A stretch of 64,000 nucleotides of DNA from Laguncularia racemosa (taxonomy: Eukaryota > Streptophyta > Magnoliopsida > Myrtales > Combretaceae), in assembly GCA_037954665.1 (NCBI GenBank), contig JBBMOL010000135.1, positions 253,001 through 317,000 on the forward strand. The letters are read 5' to 3'. The position numbers and the translations under genes were made by a program. This document shows positions 11,926 through 22,648 of the stretch, one piece after another (positions within the stretch are counted from its first letter, which is position 1; each line of letters opens with the position of its first letter). The notes under the pieces were generated by a model. The model worked only from the letters and a program-made list of their open reading frames with translations. It did no database searches and was not told the origin of the DNA.

Positions 11926-13065
11926 GATGTTAAAAATAAAAAATAAAAAACCACTTCAAAATTGACTCTCTAAGGACTATTAATCTGTACCACCCCAATT
12001 GACTTTCGTCCTAAGATTACTAATCTTATTTATATAGAGGAGTTTTAGTAGTTCATTGTAGCATTTGTCTCAATTCTTGCACACAATTTTGATAACTTTC
12101 CTCTTGCTAACTACACCTTTCTCTTGAAAAGTATATATAACCTTTCAATTATAGTGTCGAGGTTAGTAACCTTCATGTAGGGAAGAGTTGGAGTTGTGGA
12201 AAATACAAAACTAACTTTAACGAGTGAGAGAAAGCATTAGAATGCGAGAGAAAGTGAGAGGACTTACTAAAAATGTGTTATGCTGTAGTGGGGTTATAAC
12301 AGAGGCGTATGTGATGTATGTGCCTTCTATTATACATGATTTGCACTAAAGGCACGTCTCATATGTGGGTGTAAATGTTCTATAAAGAAGGCACATGCAT
12401 TAAAATACTTTGCACCTTGTTATCTTACTTGTTAAGTGAGTTTCTCAAGCCCTTTAATTTATTTATTTTATATAAATTATGTAGGTACAAAACCTATATA
12501 TAGTTGTTGTCATGTGTTATGAGTGCTTATGAGAATGGTGAACTGAACGGATCGCTATTTAACTTGTTGAATGTCTAGCTTGTTTATACATAGTCACTTG
12601 TACCTACATGTGGTAGCCATTGACAAAAGACGATGATCCCAAACTCTTGAACGAAATGGCTAGATTAGGGTTAAGGTTGATGTGGTGACTTAGTTGGTAG
12701 TCTATATAAGTGCATCATGTTTGATATGGGTTAATTGAGCATGAAGGAAGTTATAATGATGTGCCAATTTATGGAGTAGGAAATTGATTAGAATGTTGTA
12801 GATAACTTATGCTCTTAGTAGCATGATAACAAGTTTGTATGGGAATATTAGAGTTTTTGTAGACTATAATAGAGTCAACCATCACAAATGTTTTGTAAAT
12901 GGAAAGTCTGTGGGCTGTCATAATTTTGTCATAGGTGCTAAGTTACAATTCTGACACATCTTAATGAGTTACTCTAAACCTTGAATCAACAAAGTTGCGT
13001 TGCATGTTTGACTAAATATAAATATATCTTCATAAATTGGCTTGTTATACTTAGAAAGATATAGG
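11926..13065. other. No gene seen
   Basis: Non-coding sequence between the MULE fragment and gypsy B. I see no motif, RNA gene or repeat. The last five bases (ATAGG, 13061-13065) would be the target duplication of B, but its other end is lost. Confidence 0.35.
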
Positions 13066-13346
13066 TGATGCGAACTCTATCAACTTATGCCGAAACTCGA
13101 AATCTAATTGAATAGAACAATCGATGATTGATCAAGAATGAAGGGAAAAACCGTGACCTATTGCTTATAGTGAAGTAAGAACCTTGGTATGATGTATACA
13201 CCACAATTGGGATGTAAGACCGACTGATAAGTAAAGGTATGAGCGCCACTGAACAATTCCAATAAGTTCAAGTTCTTCAAAAATAGAAGAAGAGTGTTTG
13301 TAATTCAATAATGTCGAAAAGTGTCTACAATGGAGTCTAAGGGGAC

Positions 13347-13354
13347 TATTTATA
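13347..13354 (-). promoter_or_regulatory. TATA box of LTR B
   Basis: The minus strand reads ACTATAAATAGTC, a strong plant TATA box, inside the LTR. The matching site in the other LTR is at 16911-16918. The GC-rich array lies roughly 70-300 bp upstream in the element sense. Confidence 0.5.
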
Positions 13355-13419
13355 GTCTCCTCAAATAAAGTTAAAATGACATACAAACCTTAATGAGACT
13401 AAAGGAAAACACAACAAAA

Positions 13420-13655
13420 GCCAGTGACCTAAAATTATCTAAAGCTGACCTAAAAATGATGTAAAGTTGGCTCTAAAGCCAATGGCTTTGATTTAAAGTC
13501 TAACCAGCCTAAAAGAAATGTAAGCTGACCACTTAGGTCGATGGCTTACTAGCCAGCCTACCATGTATTTTACCGTGGCCATGTAGGTCGGTAGCCTTCT
13601 CCAAAGCCTGCCATTTAGGCCAACGGCCTAAACCTTCAAGGCCAGCCGCCTTTAG
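13420..13655. repeat. Degenerate GCCGGC-type tandem array in LTR B
   Basis: Repeats of about 45-55 bp contain pairs such as AGCTGACC/GGTCGATGGC, GCCAGCC/GGTCGGTAGCC and AGGCCAACGGCC. They are spaced along the LTR upstream of the TATA box. The right LTR copy runs about 16978-17142, with clearer CCGGC cores (GCCGGCC, AGCCGGCG). Confidence 0.6.
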
Positions 13656-13800
13656 TAATTTTGAAGTTGTTGGCCTTTGATTTCTTTCTCAACTTTCGCC
13701 TTCGTGATCCGCACTTCAAATAAGCCGTGCTCCTTGATCCAATCTCTCTATCTTGTCTTTGATCATCCTTGGACTAATCCTCCTAGTGTGATCTTCATCA

Positions 13801-14225
13801 TTTCCCTCCTATTGAAAAGGATTTTTCCTCAAATCGTCACATGCATTAAAAAGACTCAAATCAGTAATATTAAAAATAGCACTAGTTGGATACTTACCTG
13901 GCAATTTCAATCTGTAAATGTTGTCATTGATGCACTCGAGGACTCGGAATAGACCTTCACCTCTTGGAAACCGCTTTGATCGCCTTTGTGCTGGGAATTG
14001 CTCTCGACTCATACATACTCAAACCCAATCTCCGGGTTCAAAGAGTACTTGACGACACCCTTTATTGGTTTGCTTAGAACATTGCTTCTTCTGTTGCTCA
14101 ATATTAAGCTTGGCCTTTTCATGCACCTCGGCGAATCTCTTTGTTCCTAAAAATAGAACATTCTTAATCTTATTGAATCTCTCATCAAAATTTTCTTTCC
14201 ACTCTGTTTTTCTCTCAACACTCAT
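13801..14225 (-). pseudogene. Integrase C-terminal domain of gypsy B
   Basis: Minus-strand reading gives HEKAKLNIEQQKKQ, LFEPGDWV, a stop, then SKRFPRGEGLFRVLECINDN, IYRLKLPGKYPTSAIFNITD and DDLRKNPFQ. This is the GPF-type C-terminal domain of gypsy integrase plus its tail, here split by one stop. The catalytic core that should precede it is missing; protease-linker sequence is found instead. Confidence 0.82.
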
Positions 14226-14745
14226 TTTTTTCCCCTCTTTTCATTTTCCTTTGTAATATGGCTCAACTTATTTTTACCACTCACTCTTGTTTGTTCTCTA
14301 TCTTTTCTTCTACAATAGTACTCGGTTTATTTTTGCCACTCATTCTCTTTTGTTCCCTCTCTTTTTGTATCCTCACTTGATCTTCATAAACCTCACTAGG
14401 TTTCAAAGGACAAAGAGTAATAAGTTTCGATTCTTGTATAAATGAGTACTTATGGGTGAATCCATCATGTTTCACCTGCCTATTAAATTGCCATGGCCTC
14501 CCTAATAATAAGTGTGTAGCTTACATTGGAACTACATCACATAGTACTTCATCCCTATACTTTCTAATGCTCAAAGAAATCAACACCTGTTTTGTGACTC
14601 TAACTTCACCACTATCGTTCAACCATTGCAATTTATAAGGTTAAGGATGTTTAATTGTAGGAAGCCCTAATTTTTCCACCATGGTTGTGCTAGCAGCATT
14701 TATACAACTCCCATCATCTATAATCACACTACACACCTTATTTTA
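14226..14745 (-). pseudogene. Protease end and linker of gypsy B at the deletion junction
   Basis: Minus strand: the end of the protease (LLGRPWQF, with QVKHDGFTHKYSFIQESKL at 14410-14480) runs into a charged linker (PSEVYEDQVRIQKE) and then, after stops, into the integrase tail. The protease body at about 14480-14745 shows VCSVIIDDGSC, where relatives have IDSGSC, and STTMVEKLGLP. In autonomous relatives RT would follow the linker. Confidence 0.8.
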
Positions 14746-16014
14746 AACTAGGCATCTAGTATGAAAAATATTTTCTTGTTGCACATTATCCTCTCCTCTA
14801 ACCAGTACAGTTAAAGCTCTCTTGGCTACTAACAACTCCCCCTCAATAACATACTCCTCTCCATCATCATCCTCTAGTGGTGGCATAGACTCATGATCCA
14901 AGTCACTATCAGTTTCGATCTCACCATTATCTCTCATCACCATAACTCGTTTATTGGGACATTGACTAGCTAAGTGTCCCTTACCCTAACATTTAAAACA
15001 TTTAATATCTTGATTCCTAGAAGTAGAAGGATCGGATTTATCTCTAGCCCCATGAGATACCAAGTCTGATGTTTGTTCTGATAGTGGTTTGGAATGGAGT
15101 TGTTTCCCCTCCTTCTCCCTTGTGTTAGCTCTCTAATTAGACGAACTCAGTATGGTACGTATGGTGCTACTACTCTTTCACCTGAGTTGCTTATAGACTT
15201 TAATGGTCATATGAACCATATCCTCCAGTTCCACATAGTGCTGTAACTCTACTATGTTTTGAATCTCCCTATTCAAGCCTGCTAAGAACCTAGTCATAGT
15301 AGCTTCCTGGTCCTCCTCAACATTCGCCCTAATCATCGTAACCTCCATCTCCTTATGATATTCCTCTAAACTCCTATTCCCCTACTTAAGATTTTGCAGC
15401 TTATTATATAAATCCCTATAGTAATAAATGGGAATAAATCACTTCCTCATCACCTTCTTCATCTCTTCCCAAGTCTCTATTGGTAGCTCTCTATTCCTCC
15501 TCCTATTCGATAATAATTGGTCCCATCAAACTATAGCACAGTCAGAAAATTCTATGGCAGCCTATTTCACTTTCCTGACTTTAGAGTAGTTATGACAGTA
15601 AAAAACTAGTTCTACCTTTTTCTCCCACTCAAGATATACATTAAGATCATTCTTTCCTTAGAATGAAGGAATTTTCATCTTTATATTTCCTAGGTTGCTA
15701 TCTTCTTCATTTCTAGCTCCCCTAATTCTCCTTGCATTCCTTCTATAACCCATAAAAGAATCCTAATCAGATTCAACTGCAGATCCTTCTCTACCCCACT
15801 CATCTTCCTTTATGCGCACTACCCTTCTTGGCATTTTATCCCTTCTATGCCTAGCAAAAGCAATCCAGAACTGCTCAAAATTCTGCTCCATCTGCTCCTG
15901 CAATTAATCCATCTCTACTCTAAACATTCTCCTCATCTTAATAGTTAGAGTTTCCATGATTAATTTTGTGTCAATACCCCCCATCACACTATCAAGAGAA
16001 TTTCTATTAGACAT
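14746..16014 (-). pseudogene. Gag of gypsy B with CCHC zinc knuckle
   Basis: The ATG at 16014 (MSNRNSLDSVMGGIDTK) follows the leader. The capsid region has KMKIPSF, YLEWEKKVELVFYCHNYS and the RFLAGLNREIQNIVELQHY block typical of this gypsy gag. At about 14960-15010 is CFKC-stop-GKGHLASQC, a CCHC knuckle with a stop in it. An acidic linker (DLDHESMPPLEDDDGEE, ending near 14746) leads to protease. About eight in-frame stops make it a pseudogene. Order and length match a complete gag. Confidence 0.8.
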
Positions 16015-16619
16015 ATTTCTACAACAAAAACAAAGATGACAATAGAAAAGAATAGATCCTCATTGAATCACTCTCTCGTGTGTTTTCTACTCAATCAATG
16101 AATCGCTCCAATCACTCATATTTTATGGCTCACAATATTCAATTGGCTTTTACACACTCTAATGTTCTCACCACTCTTGCCTTTTACCACTCGCAATTTC
16201 TCCTTTAGTTATTTTAGAACTAACTAACAAATTAGAGTTTTTCCCGCTAGTTCAAATAAAGTCCTTGTTGTTGGAATCAATAATCAACAAGTCACTACAG
16301 TTTCCTCGGCAATTCAAACAACGCAATTATGATTTTCGGGTCTGCAACATAACAATTGCCAAGAATCTTAATTTTTTTTATACAAATTTTCCTTTTTTTT
16401 TACTATTTAAACAAGAATTCGAATGTAGATCAATGAACGCATATAGTAACTGCTATAACAAGTCTAATAAGATCAACAGATACACAAAGATTTGAACTTT
16501 TCTCTTTTTTTATATATATGAATTTCTTTCTTTTTTTTTTTTTTGAATTCAAACCTTAGATCTACAAATTGGATTCAAGATAGGTAATTCCTAACCAACC
16601 TGATTGCTTTGATACCAAA
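16015..16619 (-). other. Leader and primer binding site of B
   Basis: Untranslated leader with several poly-T runs. At 16606-16617 the minus strand reads TGGTATCAAAGC, one mismatch from the tRNA-iMet site, just inside the right LTR. Confidence 0.65.
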
Positions 16620-17147
16620 TGATGCGAACTTCGTCAACCTGTGCCAAAACTCGAAATCTAATTGAATTGAACAATTGATGATCAATCAGGACTGAAGGGA
16701 AAAACTGCAAATCGTTGCTTATAGTGAAGCAAGAACCTTAGTATGATGTATACGCCACAATTAGGATGGAAGACAGATTGATAAGTAAAGGTATGAACAC
16801 TACGAAACAATTCCGATAAGTTCAAGTTCTTCAAGAATAGAAGAAGAGTGTTTGTAATTTAATAATGTCGAAAAGTGCCTACAATGGAGTCTAAGGGAAC
16901 TATTTATAGTCTCCTCAAATAAAGTTAAAATGACATGCAAACCCTAACGCGATTAAAGGAAAACACAACAAAAGTCAGTAGCTTAAAACTATCTAAAGTT
17001 GGCTCCAAAGCCAGCGGCTTTAATTTAAAGTCTAGCCGGCCTAAAAAGAAATGTAAGCTGGCCACTTAGGTTAGTGGCTTACTAGTCGGCCTACCATGTA
17101 TTTTACACTAGCCATTTAGGTCGGTGGCCTTCTCCAAAGCCGGCGAC
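16620..17147 (-). repeat. 5' LTR of element B (truncated)
   Basis: It begins TGATGCGAACTTCG and follows 13066 onward. It stops matching at about 17142-17147, so about 200 bp of the LTR U3 end is gone. It carries the TATA box at 16911-16918. Confidence 0.82.
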
Positions 17148-17464
17148 GTAATGTGCTTAAAACCAATTATAAGCGCACAAAACCAAATTGAAAGACCAAT
17201 TACACAATCAACCAGTCCCCTAATTGCGTGAACCTCTACTACTTATAAACCAAATCCATAGATAGTGACGTGACCAAAATTGAATATCTAAGTATGATAA
17301 GCTCTGATACTAAAAGATGATGTGCCTTAAATTGAATTAAAGCATATGCAATCAAACCATACAAATAACTCCTAATCAAATCCGGATCAACCTTCAATTA
17401 TGGTGTGAACCCTAAACCCTTTTGCAATCTAATTTGTTAATCAATCAATCTTAACACCAAATGA
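17148..17464 (-). repeat. Two extra partial LTR heads with primer sites ahead of LTR C
   Basis: Two segments start like LTR C: TAATGTGCTTAAAACC at 17149 and TGATGTGCCTTAAATTG at 17318. The full LTR starts TGATGTGCTCAATGG at 17465. Just before the second, the minus strand reads a primer-site-like TAGTATCAGAGC (17301-17314). Before the third there is a more decayed one (TTTGGTGTTAAG). So heads and primer sites repeat every ~150-170 bp. Confidence 0.6.
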
Positions 17465-18323
17465 TGATGTGCTCAATGGAATTAAGCACACAACACAAGA
17501 TTAAATGAAATTCCAATTATTAAGACTACTAAATGGCGTGAATCCCTTTTGTGAATGAACTCCATGCAATTAGCAATTCCATAAGCAATTGGAAAATTTA
17601 TATTCGACAAGAAAATCAAGGAACCAATTCCACTAAATTGAACATAATATAATGATAAAAGGATCCTACAATTGACGTGAAATAGAAGTAAGAACCAATC
17701 CTAATTAACACTAGATATTACACACTAGTTATGAAAAGGAAAATCAACTTAGGAAATTGATATAACTCGCAATTCACTAGGTTGCAAACTCGCCACAATT
17801 CCAATTGGATTGAAATTGATAAGAGTCCTATGAAATCTTAGGAAACCCTAATCTCTCATGAAAATGTTTGCTGCAATCTTCAAGTGTATTCCCAAAAATT
17901 CTACTTAAGCAAGTATTTATACTTGCTTCCTTTAGGGTTAAAATGTCCACAAAATTACAACTATGCCACTATAGGGTGGTTGGTCTTAAAAACACCAATT
18001 ACAACCAAATAAAAATGTCCAAAAAACTTACAAAATAAATAGTCCAAAGAAATAATTAAAAGTACAAAAATTAATAATCTTCAAAGAGTCGATGCATTGG
18101 GGCAATGTTAATCACAACGGGCATTGGATGAGAATCCGATGATGTCTTTAATTGACTAACAATGAGATTCATTTGGCATCTTGTGAAGAAATATCATTTT
18201 ACTTGTTAGATTATCATTCAAACATTTATTAGATAAAGAAAAAAAAATATGAATATAAGTGATTTGGATCATCACCTAAATTAATTTTCCTGTCCATCAA
18301 GATAGTCGGGAAGATTCCCATCA
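17465..18323 (-). repeat. 3' LTR of element C
   Basis: 859 bp, beginning TGATGTGCTC and ending AGATTCCCATCA. It has the same ends and similar layout as the LTRs of D (854-855 bp). It contains a TATA box at 17924-17931 within a short inverted repeat (GCAAGTA...TACTTGC). Confidence 0.78.
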
Positions 18324-18840
18324 TCTCCTTGGGCCTCTGAAAGATTTTCCCTCAAATCTAGAGGGTCACTTCTTGGACTGAACTCGGATACCTCTATTGT
18401 CCTGTTTTCCCAATTACTAGATGAAACTGAAGTAATCCTAACTTGCTCTTAGAATTTGTGCACCTCAGATGGAGACATAGGTACCAATACTATTTGAGAC
18501 TCTCCCATTCAAAACATGTAAGTGTTTCTGAAGCCATCATGCAACACCTTTCAATCAAACATCCAAGGCCTACCTAATAGTAAATGAAATGCACACATGG
18601 GAATCACATTACACAAGATCTCATCATGATATTTCTTCCCAACACTCACTAGCACCTTTGCCCTTTGTGTAACATGCATACTACCCTGATTATCTAACCA
18701 ATGCAAGTTATAAGGGCTAGGATGTGGACTAGCAGATAATTGTAATTTGTCTACCAGTGCAGCAGATGTAACATTCGTGCAGCTGCCACTACCTATGATA
18801 AGTACACAAAGGTTACCTCTGATCCTCAAAAAGTGTGGAA
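18324..18840 (-). pseudogene. Protease and C-terminal tail of gypsy C
   Basis: The open stretch 18551-18829 (minus) is a retropepsin-like domain: IRGNLCVLIIGSGSCTNVTS, where relatives have IDSGSCTN, so the catalytic Asp is Gly. It continues with ALVDKLQL, LHWLDNQGSM, KKYHDEILCNVIPM and LLLGRPWMFD. After a stop the frame reads PMSPSEVHKF, then DPLDLRENLSEAQGDDGNLP directly before the LTR. RT, RNase H and the integrase core are absent. Confidence 0.82.
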
Positions 18841-19207
18841 TATGTTCTCCCTTTGTTTGTCCTTGGCATCAGGAGATAAAGTTAAAGCCCTGCGCAACAC
18901 ATTAATGGGTATATATTGTTCACCCGTGCCCTTTTCATGTGTTTCTGCAGTTTAATCATCATAATATTCCTATAGTGCTATAGGCAGATCTGTAGGCTCA
19001 ACTGGTTCCTTCCCATCCTCATCCTCCTCTCCAGCACCCTCCATAACAGTCATGCCCTCTTATTAGGACACTGTGCCGCCATATGCCTAAATCCCATGCA
19101 TTTAAAGCATTTAATTTGGCACACTTTCCCACTAGTAGTTCCTGGTACAATTTGCCTAACGTCTAGTGCTATTACCTCTTTACCCTTTCTTGAGGTCATG
19201 TTCTCCC
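18841..19207 (-). pseudogene. Gag C-terminus of gypsy C with CCHC knuckle
   Basis: Minus-strand CFKCMGFRHMAAQCPNKR (about 19050-19110) is an intact CCHC zinc knuckle. It is followed by an acidic stretch leading into protease. Everything upstream of about 19207 is replaced by unrelated sequence. Confidence 0.75.
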
Positions 19208-19261
19208 CATAATATTATAATAGAATTATTAAAATTTTGAGGTATTACAGCATCTTAGTAC

Positions 19262-19735
19262 TATGTCATTACATGTGTAGGTAGTTGGGTAGCATCAAAA
19301 ATAGCTCCCCATTTATAAATCAATAGCTAAACCTCAATCGATATCGTCACTTTATGATGTCAAGGGGCAATGTGAGGGAAGTGCTCCATGCCCATAATTG
19401 TAGTATCACCAATAGGCCACTTATTCTTACCGCATCTACATATAATGCAACATAGAGGTGATGGTAAAGCTAGGCTAAGCATCCCGGTCCCCACGCGTAC
19501 TGCTTGGCTACTTGAAGGTCAAATAGGAGGGGAAGGAACATTAGATGTATCAAATTTTATGACTTATCGACAAAGATCATACCCCCCTACCAACTATAGA
19601 ATGTGTGCTCTCACAAAACATTGGGCAGTGATCTCATCTGCATATGGTGGTAGATCATTGAAATTATTCTTTAGGTACATCAATTTCAGCCGATAAAAGC
19701 TTATGGACCGAAATGATCTATTGTATGGTCTTGGA
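19262..19735 (-). pseudogene. Plant mobile domain (PMD, MAIN/MAIL-like) segment
   Basis: Minus-strand reading starts MDPRPYNRSFRSISFYRL at 19732. After stops it gives QVAKQYAWGPGCLA, LYHHLYVALYVDAVRISG and LLVILQLWAWSTS, which fits the PMD signature (W-G-x-A/C-L-A-x-LY, then G-x-x-x-LLQ-x-WAWE). PMD occurs in the host proteins MAIN and MAIL1-3 and, by established knowledge, also in transposable elements. Here it begins about 150 bp past the MULE zinc knuckle on the same strand, so I infer it belonged to the MULE. It could instead be a separate insertion. At least five stops are seen. Confidence 0.7.
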
Positions 19736-20193
19736 TCCATTTGTAAATCTAAAAACAAGAAATGTAAACATAAGTTAAAAGTTGTAATAATTAATGTACA
19801 TGCAAACATAAACATAAGAGTGAAGGCACGTATAAATCACAACTACACGTAGTAAACCATTTACAAGGTGACCTAGGTCCTCCCTATTGTGGTTGCCTAT
19901 TACGTTTAGGGCATCTTCTTTCGTCGTGGCCTTCCCCTTCGCATCTACTACATATTATAATTAATGGTGGCTCATGTATGTCCATCTCATTCTAAAACCG
20001 TTTTTGTTAAGGCCACCTATGTTTTTTCCTCTAGCAAGTCATTAGGTGCTGAATAGAGAATTGAAGATCTAGCTAATCTTTCTTATTGACATAAGATTTA
20101 AATGAACGTCTATAAACCCACCACTATTATCCCCAAGTATACCAATGACTAATGAAAGTAGAGCAATTTATATGCATTTCACCTATTACTGCG

Positions 20194-20247
20194 ATAGCAT
20201 GTAAACATTGAATTTTGTCAATCTGCCACTTCTGGCATGTGCATGTG
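20194..20247 (-). other. SWIM zinc finger of the MULE transposase
   Basis: The minus-strand codons give C-T-C-Q-K-W-Q-I-D-K-I-Q-C-L-H-A, matching the SWIM pattern CxCx(n)CxH with all metal ligands kept. It lies in a frame different from the flanking open stretches. Confidence 0.78.
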
Positions 20248-21366
20248 CATACCCTAATTTCCACATTCCGGTAGTTAACCCCTTTTTGGCCATGTATAAT
20301 AGGGCATAGAGTAGTTATAACTTCAAAGATTTAAGCTTACTAATCGAGCACTACAACATATTGCCTACTGGAACCTTTCATCCACCTATTAAATTTTCTT
20401 ACAGTAGCCTTTGTTAACAACTGGGCACTAGCCAGTGTTGTAGATGCATTTTCCATTTGCTTATTAAATGAGTTATTATAATTATAAAATGTCTTCTTTA
20501 CTTGTGCGGTAATGAGTAAGCTCCCCGCCTCTTTTAAGGTAGTGTTGTAGCTCTCTGACATATTTTTTTGTCCTAATTCCAAACCAAACCCCCCCATCAT
20601 AAGCTAAGGTCTACATACTCGGATGTAGGTCTCTAAAGTAACTACTTGTATCTGGACTCATTTGCCAAATTGCTGTGTAATAATGTCATAACTTCTTGGG
20701 TTGCAATTGGAATGTAACCTTCTTTAACAATTCTTTGCATTGGTTGCTTTTAACCTTTTTGTTAAAGCCATAACCAGCCCCTTGGCCACATTGCATTCTT
20801 ACCCATGTACTATAGCCTTCATACTTCCATGATGGTCGAAGATTAAACAAATATCGATTCGATCCTTAAAGATAAACATTAGAATACATTTCAAAAACCA
20901 GCTTCAACTGTCTCCACACTCATTGTCCACCAGTACAAATGCTAAAGGTATTATGTGATTCCCACCATCTAAGCTTGTCACTATGAGTAACTTGTGCTTG
21001 TATTTGTCGTACTTAAAATTTCCATTAATAATAATTAGTAGCCTAAAAACAAAGGAAGAATTCATTCAACTATTCAATTGAATAGGAAAGTTTCCAATGC
21101 ATATAATAAGATTGGTTTCTAGCATACTTACAATGGACAAATGCATCAATGCATGGTCCAAATGCCTAGAACACTTTCGAATATTATATGCCCTTAACGA
21201 TCGGCATCTAAATATTTCCACTTTATTATCATGCCTAGATTTGCCTCTTATATAACATCCAGTAGGTGCAGGAGTTTAACACACAAATCCTCCTACTTGC
21301 TATATACTTGTTCAATTGTTTTTCTCTTTCGGTGCACAATATATTCAAACTCTTTGTAAATGGAGG

Positions 21367-21371
21367 TTTGT
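21367..21371. repeat. Target site duplication of D (left), TTTGT
   Basis: TTTGT here and at 33345-33349 directly flanks the two LTR ends of D. Confidence 0.85.
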
Positions 21372-22225
21372 TGATGTGCCTTAATAATAGATTCAAAGCA
21401 CATGAACACAATCCCAATGCTTAATCAATCTCAAATGCTCAATGGGACATAAAAATGGCGTGATGCCAAGTATCACGAGAACCCTAAATGGTGTGAACTA
21501 AATTGAAAGTATTACAAAGGATTCCAATACCAATCAAATTACATATAAAATACAATTCCAATCTTATAAAATTGGAGCAATATGAACCCTAATTGGTGTG
21601 AACAATTAATAAATGGAAAACAACCTATTATCACTAGATATTACACACTAGTAATAAAAAGGAAGTAACTTAGAAGTTCTTGATACTACTCACAAGAAAT
21701 TTCAAGCCTCACTCGCCATAATTTCCTAAAAATTGATAAGAGTGTATGTTTTAGTAAGAGGACTCACTCTCTCATGGAAACAATGTATTTTTCTTCAAAT
21801 TGACAAAAGCCCCCTAAAAACCCTAGTTATCAAGTATTTATACTTGCTCCAATTAGGGTAAAAATGTTCAAAAAATTACACATATGCCATTAAGTGGCTA
21901 GTTCAAAAATCAAAGTACAAGTACCAAAATAAACAAAATTTTGTCAGTTCAATAATGAAAATTACAAGTGCAAAAGATGGTCTTCAAGTGGCCGGTTCTT
22001 CAAGTCAATTGAGCAATTTGTAGGCCATTGGATGTGACTCCAAAACTGTCCCACAAGTTGATCATTAGTACATGTTATTTGGCCATCCCGTAAAACCGAT
22101 CAATGTACTTGCTATAATGCAAAACCAAATATTATTAGATAAAAAGTGAACATATGTGGATGTCTTGGATCATACATCCGAATCAGGTTCCCTTATTTCT
22201 GGAATCGCAGGGTAGATTCCCATTA
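21372..22225 (-). repeat. 3' LTR of D
   Basis: It begins TGATGTGCCTTAATAATAG and ends AGATTCCCATTA (854 bp). It aligns end to end with 32490-33344. The TATA box at 21835-21842 sits in the inverted repeat CAAGTATTTATACTTG. Confidence 0.88.
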
Positions 22226-22643
22226 TCTCCTTGGGCCTCTAAAAGATTTACCCTCAAATTTAAGGAGTCATCTCTTAGACTGAAACCTGATGTCTTTGTT
22301 TACTTGTTTGCTTGACTTTTAGAAGAACCAGAGGTATTTCTAATTTGTTCTTGGAAAAAGCGCACCTCAGATGGAGACATGGGCATCAAGACTATCCGTA
22401 TACCATCCTTTCGAAACATGTAAGTGTTTCTGAACCCGTCATGTAATACCTTTCTATCAAACATCTAGGGTCTACCCAATAATAAGTGAAAGGCGCACAT
22501 AGGAAGCACATCACAGATAATCTCATCACTGTATTTTTCTCCTATACTGATTGGCACCTTTGCTCTCTATGTAACATGCAGACTACCTCGGTCATCCAAC
22601 CAATGCAATTTGTAAGGGCTAGAATGTGGACTAGTGGCTAGTT
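22226..22643 (-). pseudogene. C-terminal half of D protease and tail
   Basis: Minus strand: KLQLATSPHSSPYKLHWLDD-like sequence at about 22600-22640, then LGRP-stop-MFDRKVL, DGIRIVLMPMSPSEVRFF and SLNLRVNL-stop-EAQGDNGNLP against the LTR. This continues the protease begun at 29998-30160 on the other side of E. No RT follows. Confidence 0.72.
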
Positions 22644-22648
22644 GTAAT
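22644..22648. repeat. Target site duplication of E (left), GTAAT
   Basis: GTAAT here and at 29993-29997 flanks element E. Joining the two sides restores the D protease reading around KLQL. Confidence 0.8.

Larger units (their letters stand above)
13066..13800 (-). repeat. 3' LTR of element B
   Basis: It begins TGATGCGAAC on the plus strand and ends GATCTTCATCA (735 bp), giving TG...CA ends in either sense. It aligns with 16620-17147 over the first ~550 bp. It contains a TATA box and a GC-rich repeat array. Confidence 0.85.
13066..17147 (-). mobile_element. Non-autonomous Ty3/gypsy element B (gag-protease joined to integrase tail)
   Basis: Direct repeats (13066-13800 and 16620-17147) enclose minus-strand gag, protease and the C-terminal domain of integrase. 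RT, RNase H and the integrase catalytic core are absent between about 14281 and 14225. A tRNA-iMet-type primer site (minus strand TGGTATCAAAGC) abuts the right LTR. A purine tract AGGAGGGAAA abuts the left LTR. The right LTR is cut at about 17147, where repeated LTR heads of another family begin. The internal part is only about 2.8 kb instead of the usual 4-5 kb, so B is a deletion derivative needing enzymes from other elements. Confidence 0.85.
17465..19207 (-). mobile_element. Truncated Ty3/gypsy element C (LTR, protease, gag end)
   Basis: An LTR of 859 bp (17465-18323) is followed by minus-strand protease and the C-terminal part of gag with a zinc knuckle. The sequence stops matching relative D at about 19207. 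As in D, protease runs directly into an integrase-tail-like DPLDLRENL segment with no RT. Its 5' LTR is missing. Confidence 0.8.
19885..21371 (-). pseudogene. MULE transposase, catalytic core to C-terminus
   Basis: From the D insertion site downward the minus strand gives the YKEFEYIVHRKRKTIEQVY helix and an FESVLGIWTMH-like stretch. The core follows: IINGNFKYDKYKHKLLIVTS, IIPLAFVLVDNE, SWFLK and CLIFDHH. After a decayed middle comes 20340-20600 (GQKNMSESYNTTLKEAGSLL, VKKTFYNYNNSF). The SWIM finger CTCQKWQIDKIQCLHAIAV is at 20194-20247 and a final CCHC knuckle CSRCEGEGHDERRC at 19910-19952. Order and spacing match full-length MuDR-like transposases. About fifteen stops and shifts are present. 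Confidence 0.85.
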
